The notes beneath the pieces are model-generated. The model was given only the letters and a program-made list of their open reading frames with translations, made no database searches and was not told the origin of the DNA. A stretch of DNA of 64,000 nucleotides from Locusta migratoria. Lineage: Eukaryota; Arthropoda; Insecta; Orthoptera; Acrididae. The stretch covers positions 277,465,491-277,529,490 of the forward strand of contig CM048747.1 of NCBI GenBank assembly GCA_026315105.1, in the 5' to 3' direction. Position 1 is the first letter of the stretch. Each line of letters opens with the position of its first letter. Shown here piece by piece: positions 42,301 to 52,369 of this stretch. Both the position numbers and the translations under genes were made by a program.

Positions 42301-42862
42301 ATGATGGTTGCAGTACAGAGGATATAAAATGCAGAATGGCAATGGAAAGAAAAGCGTTCTTGAAAAAGAGAAATTTGTTAACATCGAATATTGATTTAAG
42401 CCTAAGGAAGTCCTTTCTGAAGGCATTTGTATGGAGTGTTCCCTTGTATGGGAGTGAGACATGGACAATAAACAGTGCGGACAGGAAGAGGATTGAGGCT
42501 TTTGAAATATGGTGCTACAGAAGAATGCTGAAGATTAGATGGGTGGATCGCATAACTAATGAGGAGGTACTGAACAGAATTGGGGAGAAAAGAAATCTCT
42601 GGCATACCTTGACTAAAAGAAGGGATAGATTTGTAGGACACATTCTTAGACATCAAGGAATTGTGAATTTAGCGTTGGAGGGAAGTGTGTGGGGTAAAAA
42701 TCGCAGAGGAAGACCAAGAGATGGACACAGTAAGCAGATTCAGACAGATGTGGGTTGCCGTTCTTATGTGGAGATCAAGGGGCTGGCTCAGGATAGGGTA
42801 TTGTGGAGAGCTGCATCAAACCAGTCTCCGGACTGAAGACCGCAACACAACAACACATCATC
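39340..42862 (+). mobile_element. RTE-like LINE, plus copy, nearly full length but broken
   Basis: The same family as the minus copy at 31069-33680, sharing the 5' UTR from ACTGATGTATCATATGTGAT onward. 39716-40354: N-terminus and APE endonuclease (RVGAWNVRSLSRVGKLENLK, then WQVQQDFWSG), ended by a one-base deletion right after VMGDWN. 40492-40875: endonuclease end (DSDHNLLVMNC). 41064-41517: linker. 41538-41876: RT fingers (RCENYRTISLISHVCKILTR). 41931-42836: GVRQGCSLSPFLFNLYI, FADDIVILSD and the C-terminal domain ending ASNQSPD. A deletion removes part of the RT between FVDGF and GVRQGC. A SINE interrupts it at 40860. The tail has CAACACAACAACA. Confidence 0.87.
40860..41046 (-). mobile_element. 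tRNA-derived SINE in RTE-like LINE
   Basis: The minus strand starts GCCGGCCACGGTAGCCGAGG, with a B box GGTTCGAATCC, and ends near AAACATTTATT. TSD TCACAGGAGA at 40850-40859 and 41047-41056. It splits the endonuclease-RT linker. Confidence 0.92.
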
Positions 42863-43392
42863 CACCTTGCTCATTGGACTGTGGACTGACCCATTTTGCA
42901 TAAGGAGTGAAAAATAATGGAGATTACGATCCTGGACAGGTTGAGATATACCAAGGCATGGAAAAAGTATGAATGGCTCCACCCCGTTTGAATAGCAACG
43001 TCATTAGCTGCAGTAAGGCTAGTATTGCAGCTCTGGTCATTGTCAGCATCACCATGCCACACCACGACATGGCAAGTAAACTTTTACTGAAAAAAAGAGA
43101 AGAAAAATCCCAAGGAGTCTTCATTTCTTTGCAGTTCATAGATGGCCAAGTTACAAAAAAGACATTTAAGTTCATTGGCATGTCAATGCGTCTTAGTACA
43201 GGTGTGTTGATTCATGCTGAAGACCCCTTTATTTTCTTACAGGCTGATGAAACATATTTTAATGAACCACTGTTTGGCACTTTCAAATATAAGACATGTT
43301 GATTACAGAATTTTTGCATAAGTTTTTCCTTTGGTAAGAAAGTGTTGTCACCAGCAAACTGTAAAAAGTACTTGTTCCAGCACATATAATCA
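42863..43392. other. intron sequence, nothing recognised
   Basis: The open frames on both strands here (42924-43302) have no domain I recognise and overlap each other. Confidence 0.45.
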
Positions 43393-43396
43393 ATAT

Positions 43397-44140
43397 TGCC
43401 ACGTTGAAATGGAAGCAGGCTTGACTTCGAAGGCAACTGAACATAGCACTTATACTGAAAGCACGTTTATTATGAACTAAACATTCACACAGCACTGACT
43501 GCCTCTTGTGCAGAGTACTCTGGTATTTATACACAGAATGTACCAGAAATTAGAATAACAGTTAACATAAGAAACATTTACACGAGAACATAAGAAAGAT
43601 GATGAACATTCTGGAATTGTTGATTACAAAGTAATAAATTTTTGCCAGTGGGCGGGATTGAACCGGCGAACTTCAGCACCGCAGTCGGTGACGCTATCCA
43701 CTGCGTCACACCGGCAGTCGGTGTACGTGTCTCTCGTGGCATTGCTCCCTCTACTGGAAAAACAGCCACCCGCTGTTATGTTCCCTGTGGAGCCAGCTGC
43801 AACGTCTAGGATCTCGACCTTGTCATGGGTCCTCTGTATGGCAGTTCAATTGAATCCTTCCCTTCTCCATGATTATCGACGACAGACGTTCCTGTCTTGG
43901 CTTCATCAGTAACATTACTGTCCTTAGAGTCCTTTAATAAGAAGTCATTGTCGGCTACCTGCTCTCCAGGATCGTAGTAAGGCTTCATGCGGAGGACGTG
44001 AACAATGTCTCTTTGTTTTTGTCATTTCGACGATGGCTCATGATGCTCAACTTCGTATGTGACGTCTGACAGGAGGCATATGACACAATACGGATCAAAG
44101 TATCATTTCAATAACTTATCTGACAGTCCAACCTTCAACA
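43397..44140 (-). mobile_element. 3' half of a Ty3/gypsy element with LTR
   Basis: On the minus strand: pol C-terminus (SDVTYEVEHHEPSSK near 44060, HVLRMKPYYDPGEQ near 43990, then ELPYRGPMTRSRS), then a polypurine/ACAGCGGG stretch and a 372-bp LTR (43768 to 43397) starting TGGCTGTTTTTCC and ending CGTGGCA followed by ATAT. Sequence and layout match the 5128-8561 element, but this copy is a different subfamily. The 5' part is missing. Confidence 0.82.
43645..43735 (-). other. tRNA-Arg-like module inside the LTR
   Basis: The minus strand reads GTGACGCAGTGGATAGCGTC (D-arm/A box), then CGACTGCGGTGCTGAAG (anticodon-arm-like) and CGCCGGTTCAATCCCG (T-arm/B box), in the spacing of a tRNA, and most like tRNA-Arg. 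It lies within the first 120 bases of the LTR. The 5' LTR at 5128 has the same module in a more decayed form. Confidence 0.7.
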
Positions 44141-45240
44141 CCTGGCTCTACACATTTTCCCCACAGCCCTATTAAATGCAAGAAACAAAAAATTATTGAG
44201 GACACTCTTCTGCCAACAGTACTCATTGAGATGAAAGTGAAAGACAGAAGAGTACTAATTCCCCGTTCTCATAACAGACTTTATGGCCTCCACAACCCCT
44301 TTACAGTATTAGTACAGCCCCTGTAGTATCATTAAATTCCATTGGGTCACAACTAAATGTAGGTACCACCTCTTCCACAACCCCGTATACCACGAAAACA
44401 CAACAGATATTTAAAAAATCTTCAATTCCTCCAATTAAAACCCTTTTAGATAGATTCACAATCACTCGAAAACAGATACGCCACTCCCTGAAATATCAGT
44501 CCCTCACACTCATAAACCAACATGCGGCCTTCTACTCTCATACGGTACTTCCTTTTCCCAAAACATGACTCGTCCACCTTGGCAATTATCCCAGGTCTTC
44601 CAACCTCCCCCTACACAAAACAACTCTGAACACACTTCCTTACAAGACAAACAAGTTTATAATGGGATACATGTATCACAACTTCTATGAGCAACATGTC
44701 AATTTAACATATCACAATACATCACCTCATACAAAAATTCACTGAATTTGTATGAGGACCTTCCAGTGCATACATGTTGTGTAAACATTTTGCATATCAC
44801 TTTTTTCAGCATAGGCCTATATACAACATGTCACGTAACTATAAAGGAATCTAAATTTGAAAATTATCAAGATAATATTAATAATAGTCGGTGCCTAAGC
44901 AAAGAAAGATGGACTATTTTAATCAGTGATTTCTTTAAATTCTAAACACAAGAATGTAATATTGCAGGGCAAAAATCAAACGATGGAGTCCAGGATGGAG
45001 AAACAACACTCTGAAAAGGGTTTATTACAGCTTACCACAGTTTTGAGACAGTAGGACACAGTGAAAAGTATACAAACACTATAGTCTATATGTGAATGAA
45101 CACATTCTTAGTTGGCAACTAGTAATCTATCATTTTCTTAATATTGTAAAGACTGTAAAAGATATGTCTAAAAATCATGACATTGGTATAGTGCCACTAA
45201 GAAAATAAGATAGCCTATGAAAAATAATCTTTGATTATCA
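44141..45240. other. intron sequence with a Penelope-terminus-like trace
   Basis: No gene recognised. Near 44985-45090, GATGGAGTCCAGGATGGAG and CAGCTTACCACAGTTTTGAGAC-like sequence resemble the Penelope-type terminus found at 36240 and 52700. Confidence 0.4.
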
Positions 45241-45246
45241 ACAAAC

Positions 45247-45611
45247 CTCACATTGAAGAGCACCTGAGATACCATCGGCTTTAACACGTTCTGCATCACA
45301 CTTGCCTGAAGATTCACGCCCACACACATTAATGAATGATTCCCCTTCTCCACAGTCAAATTTTGTTAAAGATTTTGATTCCACAGGTACTTCTGGTATG
45401 AACTGTATAGCAAAAAACGTCACTAAAACAAGTACTTCACAGAAAATAAACATCATTTTCTGTCGTCGAAAGTGGTCGGCAACAGCACCCAACAATGGTT
45501 TAGCCAGCATTCCCATGATTGGCAGTATCGTGTAGATTAAACCGACAACTACACTGGAGAACCCAAGCTGTCGAGCATAAGTTGGCAAGTAAGGCACCAC
45601 TGGTGCTGTAC
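45247..45611 (-). CDS. MFSD6: MFSD6-like gene, coding exon 2
   Basis: The acceptor is a pyrimidine-rich stretch ending CATTCAG at 45612, and the donor is GAG|GTTTGT ending the exon at 45247 in phase 0. It codes residues 22-143: the conserved block after the first transmembrane start, a hydrophobic second segment (VVVGLIYTILPIMGML), the motif-A-like GAVADHFRRQK loop, a third hydrophobic segment, then the start of a cysteine-containing extracellular loop. The open frame extends upstream of 45611, but that part is intron read-through; homology and phase both place the exon start at the acceptor. Confidence 0.9.
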
Positions 45612-45770
45612 CTGAATGACCAGAAAAAGCTTCTGTAAAGCATTTGGCAGAAAACAAATCTGACACTGACCACATTAAAATGCTACTTTTTGTACATGTT
45701 GTTGTCATCAATAAGAAGTAACAACATTAAGTACTTCAAAAATAAACCACTTTTAGAAAGTACAACTTAC

Positions 45771-45834
45771 CGGCGTTGAACAGAAAGTACTGCCCTTTGA
45801 CAGGCAATAAATCAGTATTAATTTTTAGTTTCAT
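45771..45834 (-). CDS. MFSD6: MFSD6-like gene, coding exon 1 (start codon)
   Basis: The exon begins with ATG at 45834 in the context GAAAATGAAAC and encodes 21 residues starting MKLKINTDLLPVKGQYFLF, the cytoplasmic N-terminus plus the start of the first transmembrane segment. The donor is GCCG|GTAAGT with the exon ending at 45771 in phase 1. Related MFSD6 proteins begin with a very similar N-terminus followed directly by the APVVP block, which fixes this start. An upstream AG-rich stretch could be a further 5' UTR splice acceptor; I could not decide this. Confidence 0.88.
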
Positions 45835-46264
45835 TTTCAGTATTCGCGAATAATGACTTTTTCTATTTTAAAAAATCCTTTGCACATAAAGCACACACAT
45901 GCGCGGCCTAGTTACTGGGTCACATAAACACTTTACCACCAATACTACACACTGCCATACATTCACCGTGTAGTCTCAAGGAAACAAGACACTTGCGTAA
46001 AATATGAGGCTCACACAAAGTTTAAAAGCATGTTCCTTCACAATGAAATGCAAGTTACTTCCACACTCTGCAACAGTGACTTCACGTAATGTTTGAAATC
46101 TGCAGCACAACTTTGTTAACGTTGGCTACCCTGTAATATATGAACAGTGCCATAGATGTACGACAAATATGAAAATGACACAACAACTTTCTCATAACCA
46201 GTACACAGATGTTACCAACATTATTTTGCCTGTGTACGAGTCCGTAACTGTAGTGAATTGCCAA
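45835..46264 (-). other. probable 5' UTR / upstream region of the MFSD6-like gene
   Basis: Lies directly upstream of the start codon on the minus strand, with no recognised transposon. If the candidate promoter is right this is the 5' UTR. Confidence 0.35.
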
Positions 46265-46385
46265 TTTCCTGCGCTATAAAATAATACCCTGCAACAGCCA
46301 TCCCAGTAACAAATATCTGGCGCGCGTAAAGATCTATACAGTAGAATGTTGCGTAAAATTACGCAGACTGATTGGTCCCATGGAA
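46265..46385 (-). promoter_or_regulatory. candidate MFSD6-like promoter
   Basis: Reading the minus strand upstream of coding exon 1 there is a CCAAT box (GACCAATCAG near 46368-46378), a near-palindromic TGCGTAAAATTACGCA around 46350-46365, GCGCGCC, and about 90 bases further a TATA-like TATTATTTTATAGC near 46272-46285. This would give an unspliced 5' UTR of about 400 bases. There is no direct proof of a transcription start and an upstream 5' UTR exon is possible. Confidence 0.3.
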
Positions 46386-46501
46386 GCTCACATGACACGT
46401 TCCTCACATTTACTCCAATTGATACGGGTACTGCAATTGCTACCTACAGATTTTATGGTTAGCTTTGACATAAACGTGCGTCTATCCAGCGCCGGATCTA
46501 C

Positions 46502-46522
46502 GGGGGGGGGGGGGGGGGGGGG
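46502..46522 (+). repeat. G homopolymer run
   Basis: About 21 consecutive G; glycine runs in open frames here are artefacts of it. Confidence 0.95.
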
Positions 46523-47440
46523 CTACAAATTCACATGTCCGTTTTCTTTTCTTTTATCATTTCATCCAGCGGAACGTTTGGCTTATATTGAAAGCTTTTC
46601 GTTAATTGTAATCAGTGAGCCTGTATTTGCTGCTCGATTGCTCCTCCCTAACCAGAGTTTGGTGCTTGCTGCTCTTGCCCATCCCAGTGTTGCTTTTGCT
46701 TACCATGTCCCCACATGACGTGTCAAAAATCCCTACGTTCACCATGAAAGTCCCCACGGACCAAACTGATTTCTGATGGTTGACTGTTTTAAATTTTTTT
46801 AGGTACATTCATTCTGCATCATCCCTGAGAAAAGTCCCTATGGTTTGCAAAGAGATCGGAAATCCGTGCTTACAGTTTGAAAAAAAAAAGAGTCGTAAGT
46901 CCCAACGGATAGGGACATGTCCCTAAGGTTGGCAACACTGCCTACCCGTCCATCTGTGCCGAACGCCAGCTGTTGCAGCGCTTCTCCTCGCAGTTCCCAT
47001 GGTCGCCCGCCTGTTCTGCAGCTGGAACAGCCTGTACACTGTACGTGATGACTCAGCCAGGGGAATCCCTGTCCCATCTAGAAAAATACGAGCATTCACG
47101 CAGAACAAAAGAGCACTTCTCTACACAAGTTGAACCGAATAAACCCGAACGGTTACGCGATAGGCGACGATCACTGTTACTTATGTGGTTCATTGGTTAT
47201 GCGAATGACCAGCGTTATTGAAAGTACTAGCGAATCTATACGTTGAAAGAACCGTAGTGGAACCTAACAATTGCCAGTAATAACAGATAAGGAGGATTAG
47301 ATATATTATCTTTTGGTGTAATAGTCCAGTCAAATATCCCACAAATGATAAGAAACTTAATATTAAAATGCAAATTATTGCATTCTCGCGCAATGGTATG
47401 AACATAATAAGTATTCACTTACACCAGACATTGTTCTCAT
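46523..47440. other. intergenic sequence, nothing recognised
   Basis: Includes a GC-richer block at 46930-47110 and repeated phrases GTCCCTA/AAAGTCCC (46730-46925) suggestive of a short unclassified repeat. No gene recognised. Confidence 0.4.
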
Positions 47441-47445
47441 GTTGA

Positions 47446-47515
47446 TTCGGTGGTATAATGGACAGCGTCACGGTTCTCTGAGGCAGAATGTGTGCGGTAG
47501 TAGTTTCATGTAATG

Positions 47516-47565
<50 letters not shown>
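47446..47565 (+). mobile_element. tRNA-like sequence followed by a long T run
   Basis: TCGGTGGTATAATGGACAGC is a good D-arm/A-box, followed by an anticodon-arm-like TCTCTGAGGCAGA, but the T arm is degraded (TAGTAGTTTCATG). About 44 T follow (47522-47565). Best read as a tRNA-derived retroposon or pseudogene; not a functional tRNA. Confidence 0.4.
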
Positions 47566-47634
47566 CTCCATTGTAGCGATGGAAAACATTTTTCGTCTTT
47601 CTTATGAGTGAGTATAATACAAGCATGTTCTACA

Positions 47635-50270
47635 TCAGGGCTTTACAAATTGTGGTCCACAGAGCCCCGGACCCCTAGGGGTCCGCCAATTGTTTCAAGG
47701 GGGTCCGCAGTCACCTTTTACCAAAACTCGTAAAGAATAACTAACATTATTAATTAAAAGTATGTGAAAATCAAATTCATCACAATTTTCTTGATGAAAA
47801 ATACTTTAACATTTACATCAGGTCGTGTTCCCATGCACCGATTGCGGTTTCCAAGTGAGGACCTGCAAGCTGCTTATCAGTCTCACGGCCTCTGCTGCAC
47901 TGTTCTGCAACAATCTGGGGGTCGCTTGAACGCCGGCTCACGCGATAACCATTTGCTCATTATGATACGAAATGGTGGGAGCTCAGTCGACCAATCAGAG
48001 CTCTCGCTGCCACATATGCCGGCACAGCACTGTTGCAATACGTACGAGAATTCTCGTACGCATACGAGAACTTCATGGATTGTACGAGGTACGAGACAAA
48101 AGTGAATATCGTTGGCAAACATACGAGAATTTTGCCTCGCGGCCAGCTGATAAGCATCGAGTGTCAAAGCCTTGAAAAGCTCAAAAATCATTGCAGAAAC
48201 TTTTATAAAATTGTATGTTAACGATGTCTCCCGGATAAAAAATGAATAAAATATAAAACAAAGATTAAAAAATAAAAAGCAACCCGCAGTAATACTTGTA
48301 GCTTTTTGTGCCGTTAGCAGACAGTACTGTCAAGAGATGCATTGTTGACATGTCAAATAATGTGAAAGAATCTCTGGTATCTCGCATCAAACCCAATTCA
48401 TTTTCTGTCCAAACAGTTTAAACTACGTACTGACGTTACCGTATTAGCGATTTTATTGGCTTTTGTCCGTCACGAATACTCAGTGCGCGATTAGCGATTT
48501 TATTGGCTTTTGAGCGTCATGAAGATTCAGGATATTTCACAGAGGACCTCTTATTGTGTAAACCACTACATACCAGTACAACAGATGCTGAAATGTTACG
48601 ATTATTGGAATTTTTTAAGACCATGGAAATTTCATGGTGTAGGCCTAATTCTTTCGATGGTGCGATAGTCACAATTTAAGCACACAAGACGTTAATCACT
48701 ATAAATGTTTATTTTATCCACAATTTGACATTACACAGAACTTCATGCACATACAGTAACAAAACATTTGAGAATAAATTCAGCAGAACAAGTATTGCAG
48801 ATCCACAATTTCTTACACACGCAGATAAATAGGTATTTAAAGACATAGTTAAGAGCTCTCCTTGGTTTAGAAAAAAAAGGATGTCAATGAGATTGTTTTA
48901 ATTTACACAATGAGATATATCTAGTTGAATATTGGACCGTTGCAGCTGAATATCTTGCTCTACGTTGAGACAGGATCTGTATTTTGTTTTAGTTGAAAAA
49001 TATATAGAAAACCCCAATTCGCATAAATATGTGGTTGAGAAAAGCAGAAGAAAAGTTAAGCTTTATCTATAAGACTTTAAACTCGTCTTTAGCGTACACC
49101 AAAATTACGAGACTGTTACAACCCAAACATTTTCTGTAACTTTTTCTTGCAACCTGTCTGGAAGCTATGAGTTCAAAGAATCAAGCAAACATAACAGGTG
49201 AACTTCAAACTCATTTACAGTATCCTCAGGAATATCTGATTAGAGTTCATCTCTGAAGACTTTCGTTATTGGAAAACTATCCAGGCTTCCATTTTTGAGT
49301 GTTTCTGCCCACAAATTTAGCTTCCTTTTAAATCCTTCGACATTAGCATTAGCATCAAAAATAGTCACTGTTTTTCCTTGGATGGACAGACATGTCACAC
49401 AACTTCTCTCCCAAAGCGAAGTAATTTTCTGTCAAGGAGGCTCTCACTTCATTTCTCAGTTGAAAGAGGCGCATTACACCTTTACCATGGGAGAGCCACC
49501 TTACTTCTATGTGAAGTAAAGACGTATACAGACCACCCACGTCATCACACAAGGTTTTAAACCGTCTAAGATTTTATAAAATTCATTTTGTAATTGTTTC
49601 GTTCAAAACTGTTTTCATAGAAGGTGGCATTTTCTTCATTGCAAGAGCCTGATGGTGAGGTATACGGTGACTACTGCTGCGCCCTTTGGCTTTTTGTTTT
49701 ATTTTTGTGACGGAACCAGACATCTTACCAGTCATCGCTTTTGCTCCACTGCCCATACGTCGACTTAGTTGTTCAATGGTTGGTTATTCACTGTGAAAAA
49801 TTCGGTCAATAATTTAAAACTTCAGTGCCGGTTGTCACAGTCTTCAGTGGTTTGCACGGTAGAAGATACTCTTGAAAAGAGTCCACGTATGCGTAGCGCA
49901 CAAATATGATCATATTGCCAAACCATCTACATCGGTTGATTCATCCATTTGAAGTGAAAATATAGTCGATTTCATTCGTGAAATTAAAGTACCTTTCACA
50001 TTCTCTGATAAGTCCCAGATTCGTCGTGAAACTGTATCAATTGACAAAGGAACTGCTATGATTTTAATATTCACAGAGTATATGACATCAACTGCGATTG
50101 GGCAAAGCTGAAAATGTGTACCGGCCTTTTCGTCCAACATGCATACAACAATTTTTTTTACACAAGGCTTGATAAGCTTTTAGGTATGGCGACGCGAAGA
50201 CACCGTGATAACACGTTATAGGCAAATAACAACCATGGGACGGATATTAAGTCACACGCATGCCGCATAC
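47635..50270 (-). mobile_element. hAT (Buster/ZBED5-like) transposon, decayed
   Basis: The 47640-47720 end carries GGTCCACAGAGCCCCGGACC and GGGGTCCGC, the characteristic terminal sequence of this hAT group. Reading leftward, the transposase remnants are: 49910-50140 with PLSIDTVSRRIWDLSENVKG and FSLQMDESTDVDGLA (catalytic DESTD block), and 49355-49552 with LCDDVGGLYTSLL-type sequence, EVRWLSHGKGVMRLFQLRNE. The BED zinc finger and the right terminus were not found. Broken by stops. Confidence 0.75.
48041..48060. repeat. perfect 20-bp palindrome
   Basis: CGTACGAGAATTCTCGTACG is its own reverse complement. TACGAGAA or close variants recur at about 48063, 48092 and 48121, giving a small cluster within 90 bases of the hAT 3' region. 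Confidence 0.9.
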
Positions 50271-50610
50271 TAAAACGGTTCACACACAACTATGAAAATC
50301 GGACAGTTTCAAACGAGTCAGGAGAATATTAGGAAAATTCAAAGACAACTGAACAATTTCGAATTTGGATCAATTCATGGACAATTCTCGGTATAAAAAT
50401 AAACTTAGCCTACGGATAATAAATCCTATAAAAGAGACTACTTGTTGTTCATTAGAAATTAGAGTTAATAAAACGATCATAAAAGGAGACTCCTTACATG
50501 TTTGTCTATCCAACCATTTCATTACCCTCATCTCAAACGTTGCCAGGAAAAAATGTTAAAACTCTGTCTGGAAATCGGAGAACTGTCAAGGACTTTCACT
50601 TTGGTAAACT
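50271..50610. other. intergenic sequence, nothing recognised
   Basis: May include the lost end of the hAT element; no coding region recognised. Confidence 0.4.
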
Positions 50611-50626
50611 TGTGGCAACCGTAAGT

Positions 50627-50813
50627 TCAAATCAAATGTTTGTTAAGCTTATGGGACTTAACTATGGGGTCATCAGTCCCTAAACTTACAAACTACTTAT
50701 CAGCTACCTTATACTAAAGACGGCACAAATATCCATGCCCGAGGGGGGATTCGAACCCCGACCGTAGTGGCCGTGCAGACCGTGACTGGAGCGCCTCAGT
50801 CTCCTCGGCCACC
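50627..50813 (-). mobile_element. tRNA-derived SINE
   Basis: The minus strand reads TGGCCGAGGAGACTGAGGC (A box region), CGGGGTTCGAATCCCC (B box) and the shared 3' body to CTTAACAAACATTTGATTTG. TSD CAACCGTAAGT (50616-50626 and 50814-50824). The first few bases of the SINE 5' end are missing. Confidence 0.9.
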
Positions 50814-51198
50814 CAACCGTAAGTAACCAGTTATCTACATATGTGAAGCAATTTTAAGTGGTGAAAACACACTACACTAAAAACGGATGCATATCAGTTA
50901 CATCTGAATCACTTTGAATATCGTCTGTGTGGTCACTGAAATTGCTGTCAGAATTTCATTGTTAGGTTCCTCGTGCGTCGACTTCATGTCAATATGACGA
51001 AGTTTGGTTTACAGCAATTTTTGTCAGTCTTTCTAGCAGCGCTAAGTTTTATTGCTCCCTTTCTGGATATGCTGAAGGTCTCACAAAGGCCTTCACAGAC
51101 AGAAACTACCCCACAGACCTAGTCCGCAAACAGATCTCCCGTGCCACAGAGTAACATATACAGAGAAGAAACCACCCCTACACCACTATCCTACGCTG

Positions 51199-51463
51199 TC
51201 CTAGTAGTTCTGTAAGATGCTAGCAGGTGTCAGGCGGATCGCTGGCTTAGGGTGCCTCTCGCACTTCAACGGGTAGCGTGGAGGGGAGACTGAGGGGAGA
51301 TGTTGTGCCGCCTGCTACGAGGCCACGGCTGTGTCCAGCTTGCTGGCGTTTGAGGGGAGGTGGTGGTGGGGACAGCCGCTACCTGCCGCCTGCTCTGGCC
51401 AGTTTAAAGGGCTGCTTCTGACCGCAGCGCAATCATGGGACATCTTACGGAACTGCTGGAAAA
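51199..51463. mobile_element. small inverted-repeat element (MITE) within the Penelope copy
   Basis: The left end TAGTAGTTCTGTAAGATG and the right end CATCTTACGGAACTGCTG are inverted copies of each other with two or three mismatches. The interior is GC-rich and non-coding. It separates the RT end from the nuclease linker of the surrounding Penelope-like element. Confidence 0.55.
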
Positions 51464-52316
51464 CCTCCCTCCCCGCACCCCTGAGCATAGGACTGGGCCC
51501 TTAACGGAGGTTTCCCGTCTGTATATATTTGTCTGTGCCTGTGCCATATCCTCACACACCCCAAATCCTCCTCCTAACACCAGTAACCATCCACAAAAGA
51601 GCGCTCCCCTTGCCACCCAATACTACCCTGGTCTTGAACAACTAAATTCCATCCTTCACCAAGGATTTGATTTTCTATCCTCGTCTCCAGAACTGAGAGA
51701 CATCCTGCCCAAAATCCTTCCCACCCCTCCTAAAATGGTGTTCCATCACCCTCCCAACCTCCGCAATGTCCTAGTTCATCCTTATGTCACACAGAAACCC
51801 AGCTCACTGCCACAGGGATCATATCCTTGTGGAAGACCCCGCTGCAAGACCTGTCCAAACCACCCAACCAGCACTTCCTATTCAAGTCCTGTCACAGGCT
51901 TATCCTATCCTATCAGAGGCCGGGCCACCTGTGAAAGCAGCCACGTAACTTACCAACAGCGCTGCAAACACTGTACAGCTTTCTATATTGGCATGACCAC
52001 CAACTAGCTATCCATTAGGATGAATGGCCACCGCCAAACTGTGGCCAAAAACAAGGTGGACCACCCTGTGGCACAGCATGCAGCGGAGCACATGCTTGAT
52101 TTCAATGGCTGCTTCACAACCTGGGCCATCTGCATCCTCACATCCACCACCAGCTTCTCTGAACTGCAGAGATGGGAGTTATCCCTACAATACATTCTCT
52201 GAGAAATCAACCAGGCCTCAACCTACGATAACTTCCCTTTTTTTTTTCTCCATACCTTACAATTCCTGCCTCTCTATCCCAAACCTCGGCTATTTTGAGT
52301 GGTGTGTGAATGTGCG

Positions 52317-52319
<3 letters not shown>

Positions 52320-52367
<48 letters not shown>
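52320..52367. repeat. (GT)n microsatellite
   Basis: About 46 bases of TG dinucleotide in the 3' untranslated part of the Penelope-like element. Confidence 0.95.

Positions 52368-52369
<2 letters not shown>

Larger units (their letters stand above)
37..45834 (-). other. MFSD6: MFSD6-like transporter gene body, 3' part outside window
   Basis: A multi-exon gene transcribed right to left. Five exons were joined by consensus splice sites with consistent phases (exon ends at phases 1, 0, 1, 0, 2) and give 384 codons of an MFSD6-type protein of the major facilitator superfamily, a multi-pass membrane transporter whose substrate is poorly defined. Family signatures seen in order are the N-terminal APVVPYLPTYARQLGFSS block, a motif-A-like GAVADHFRRQK at residues 63-73, an extracellular cysteine-rich loop, GDAICF, and RLWGAVGWG across the exon 3/4 junction. 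Full-length relatives are roughly 600-800 residues, so about half is present. Introns are 159 bp, 17.6 kb, 9.2 kb and 17.6 kb; the long ones are filled with transposons. No internal stop or frameshift was seen in the assembled exons, so the gene looks functional. Confidence 0.88.

Noticed and set aside
42924..43302. Overlapping open frames of 64-109 codons on both strands
   Set aside because: They overlap each other antisense, show no family motifs and lie in an intron of the host gene.
45612..45711. Open frame extends the MFSD6-like exon 2 by 33 codons with its own ATG
   Set aside because: The extension has no family similarity and lies upstream of a good acceptor. Phase and homology join exon 1 at 45771 to the acceptor at 45612, so this is intron read-through.
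46380..46718. 112-codon open frame upstream of the MFSD6-like gene
   Set aside because: Contains a polyglycine stretch from the G homopolymer; the rest has no domain.
47446..47565. Functional tRNA gene with Pol III T terminator
   Set aside because: The D arm is good but the T arm is degraded, and the T run is far longer than a terminator; more likely a retroposed pseudogene.
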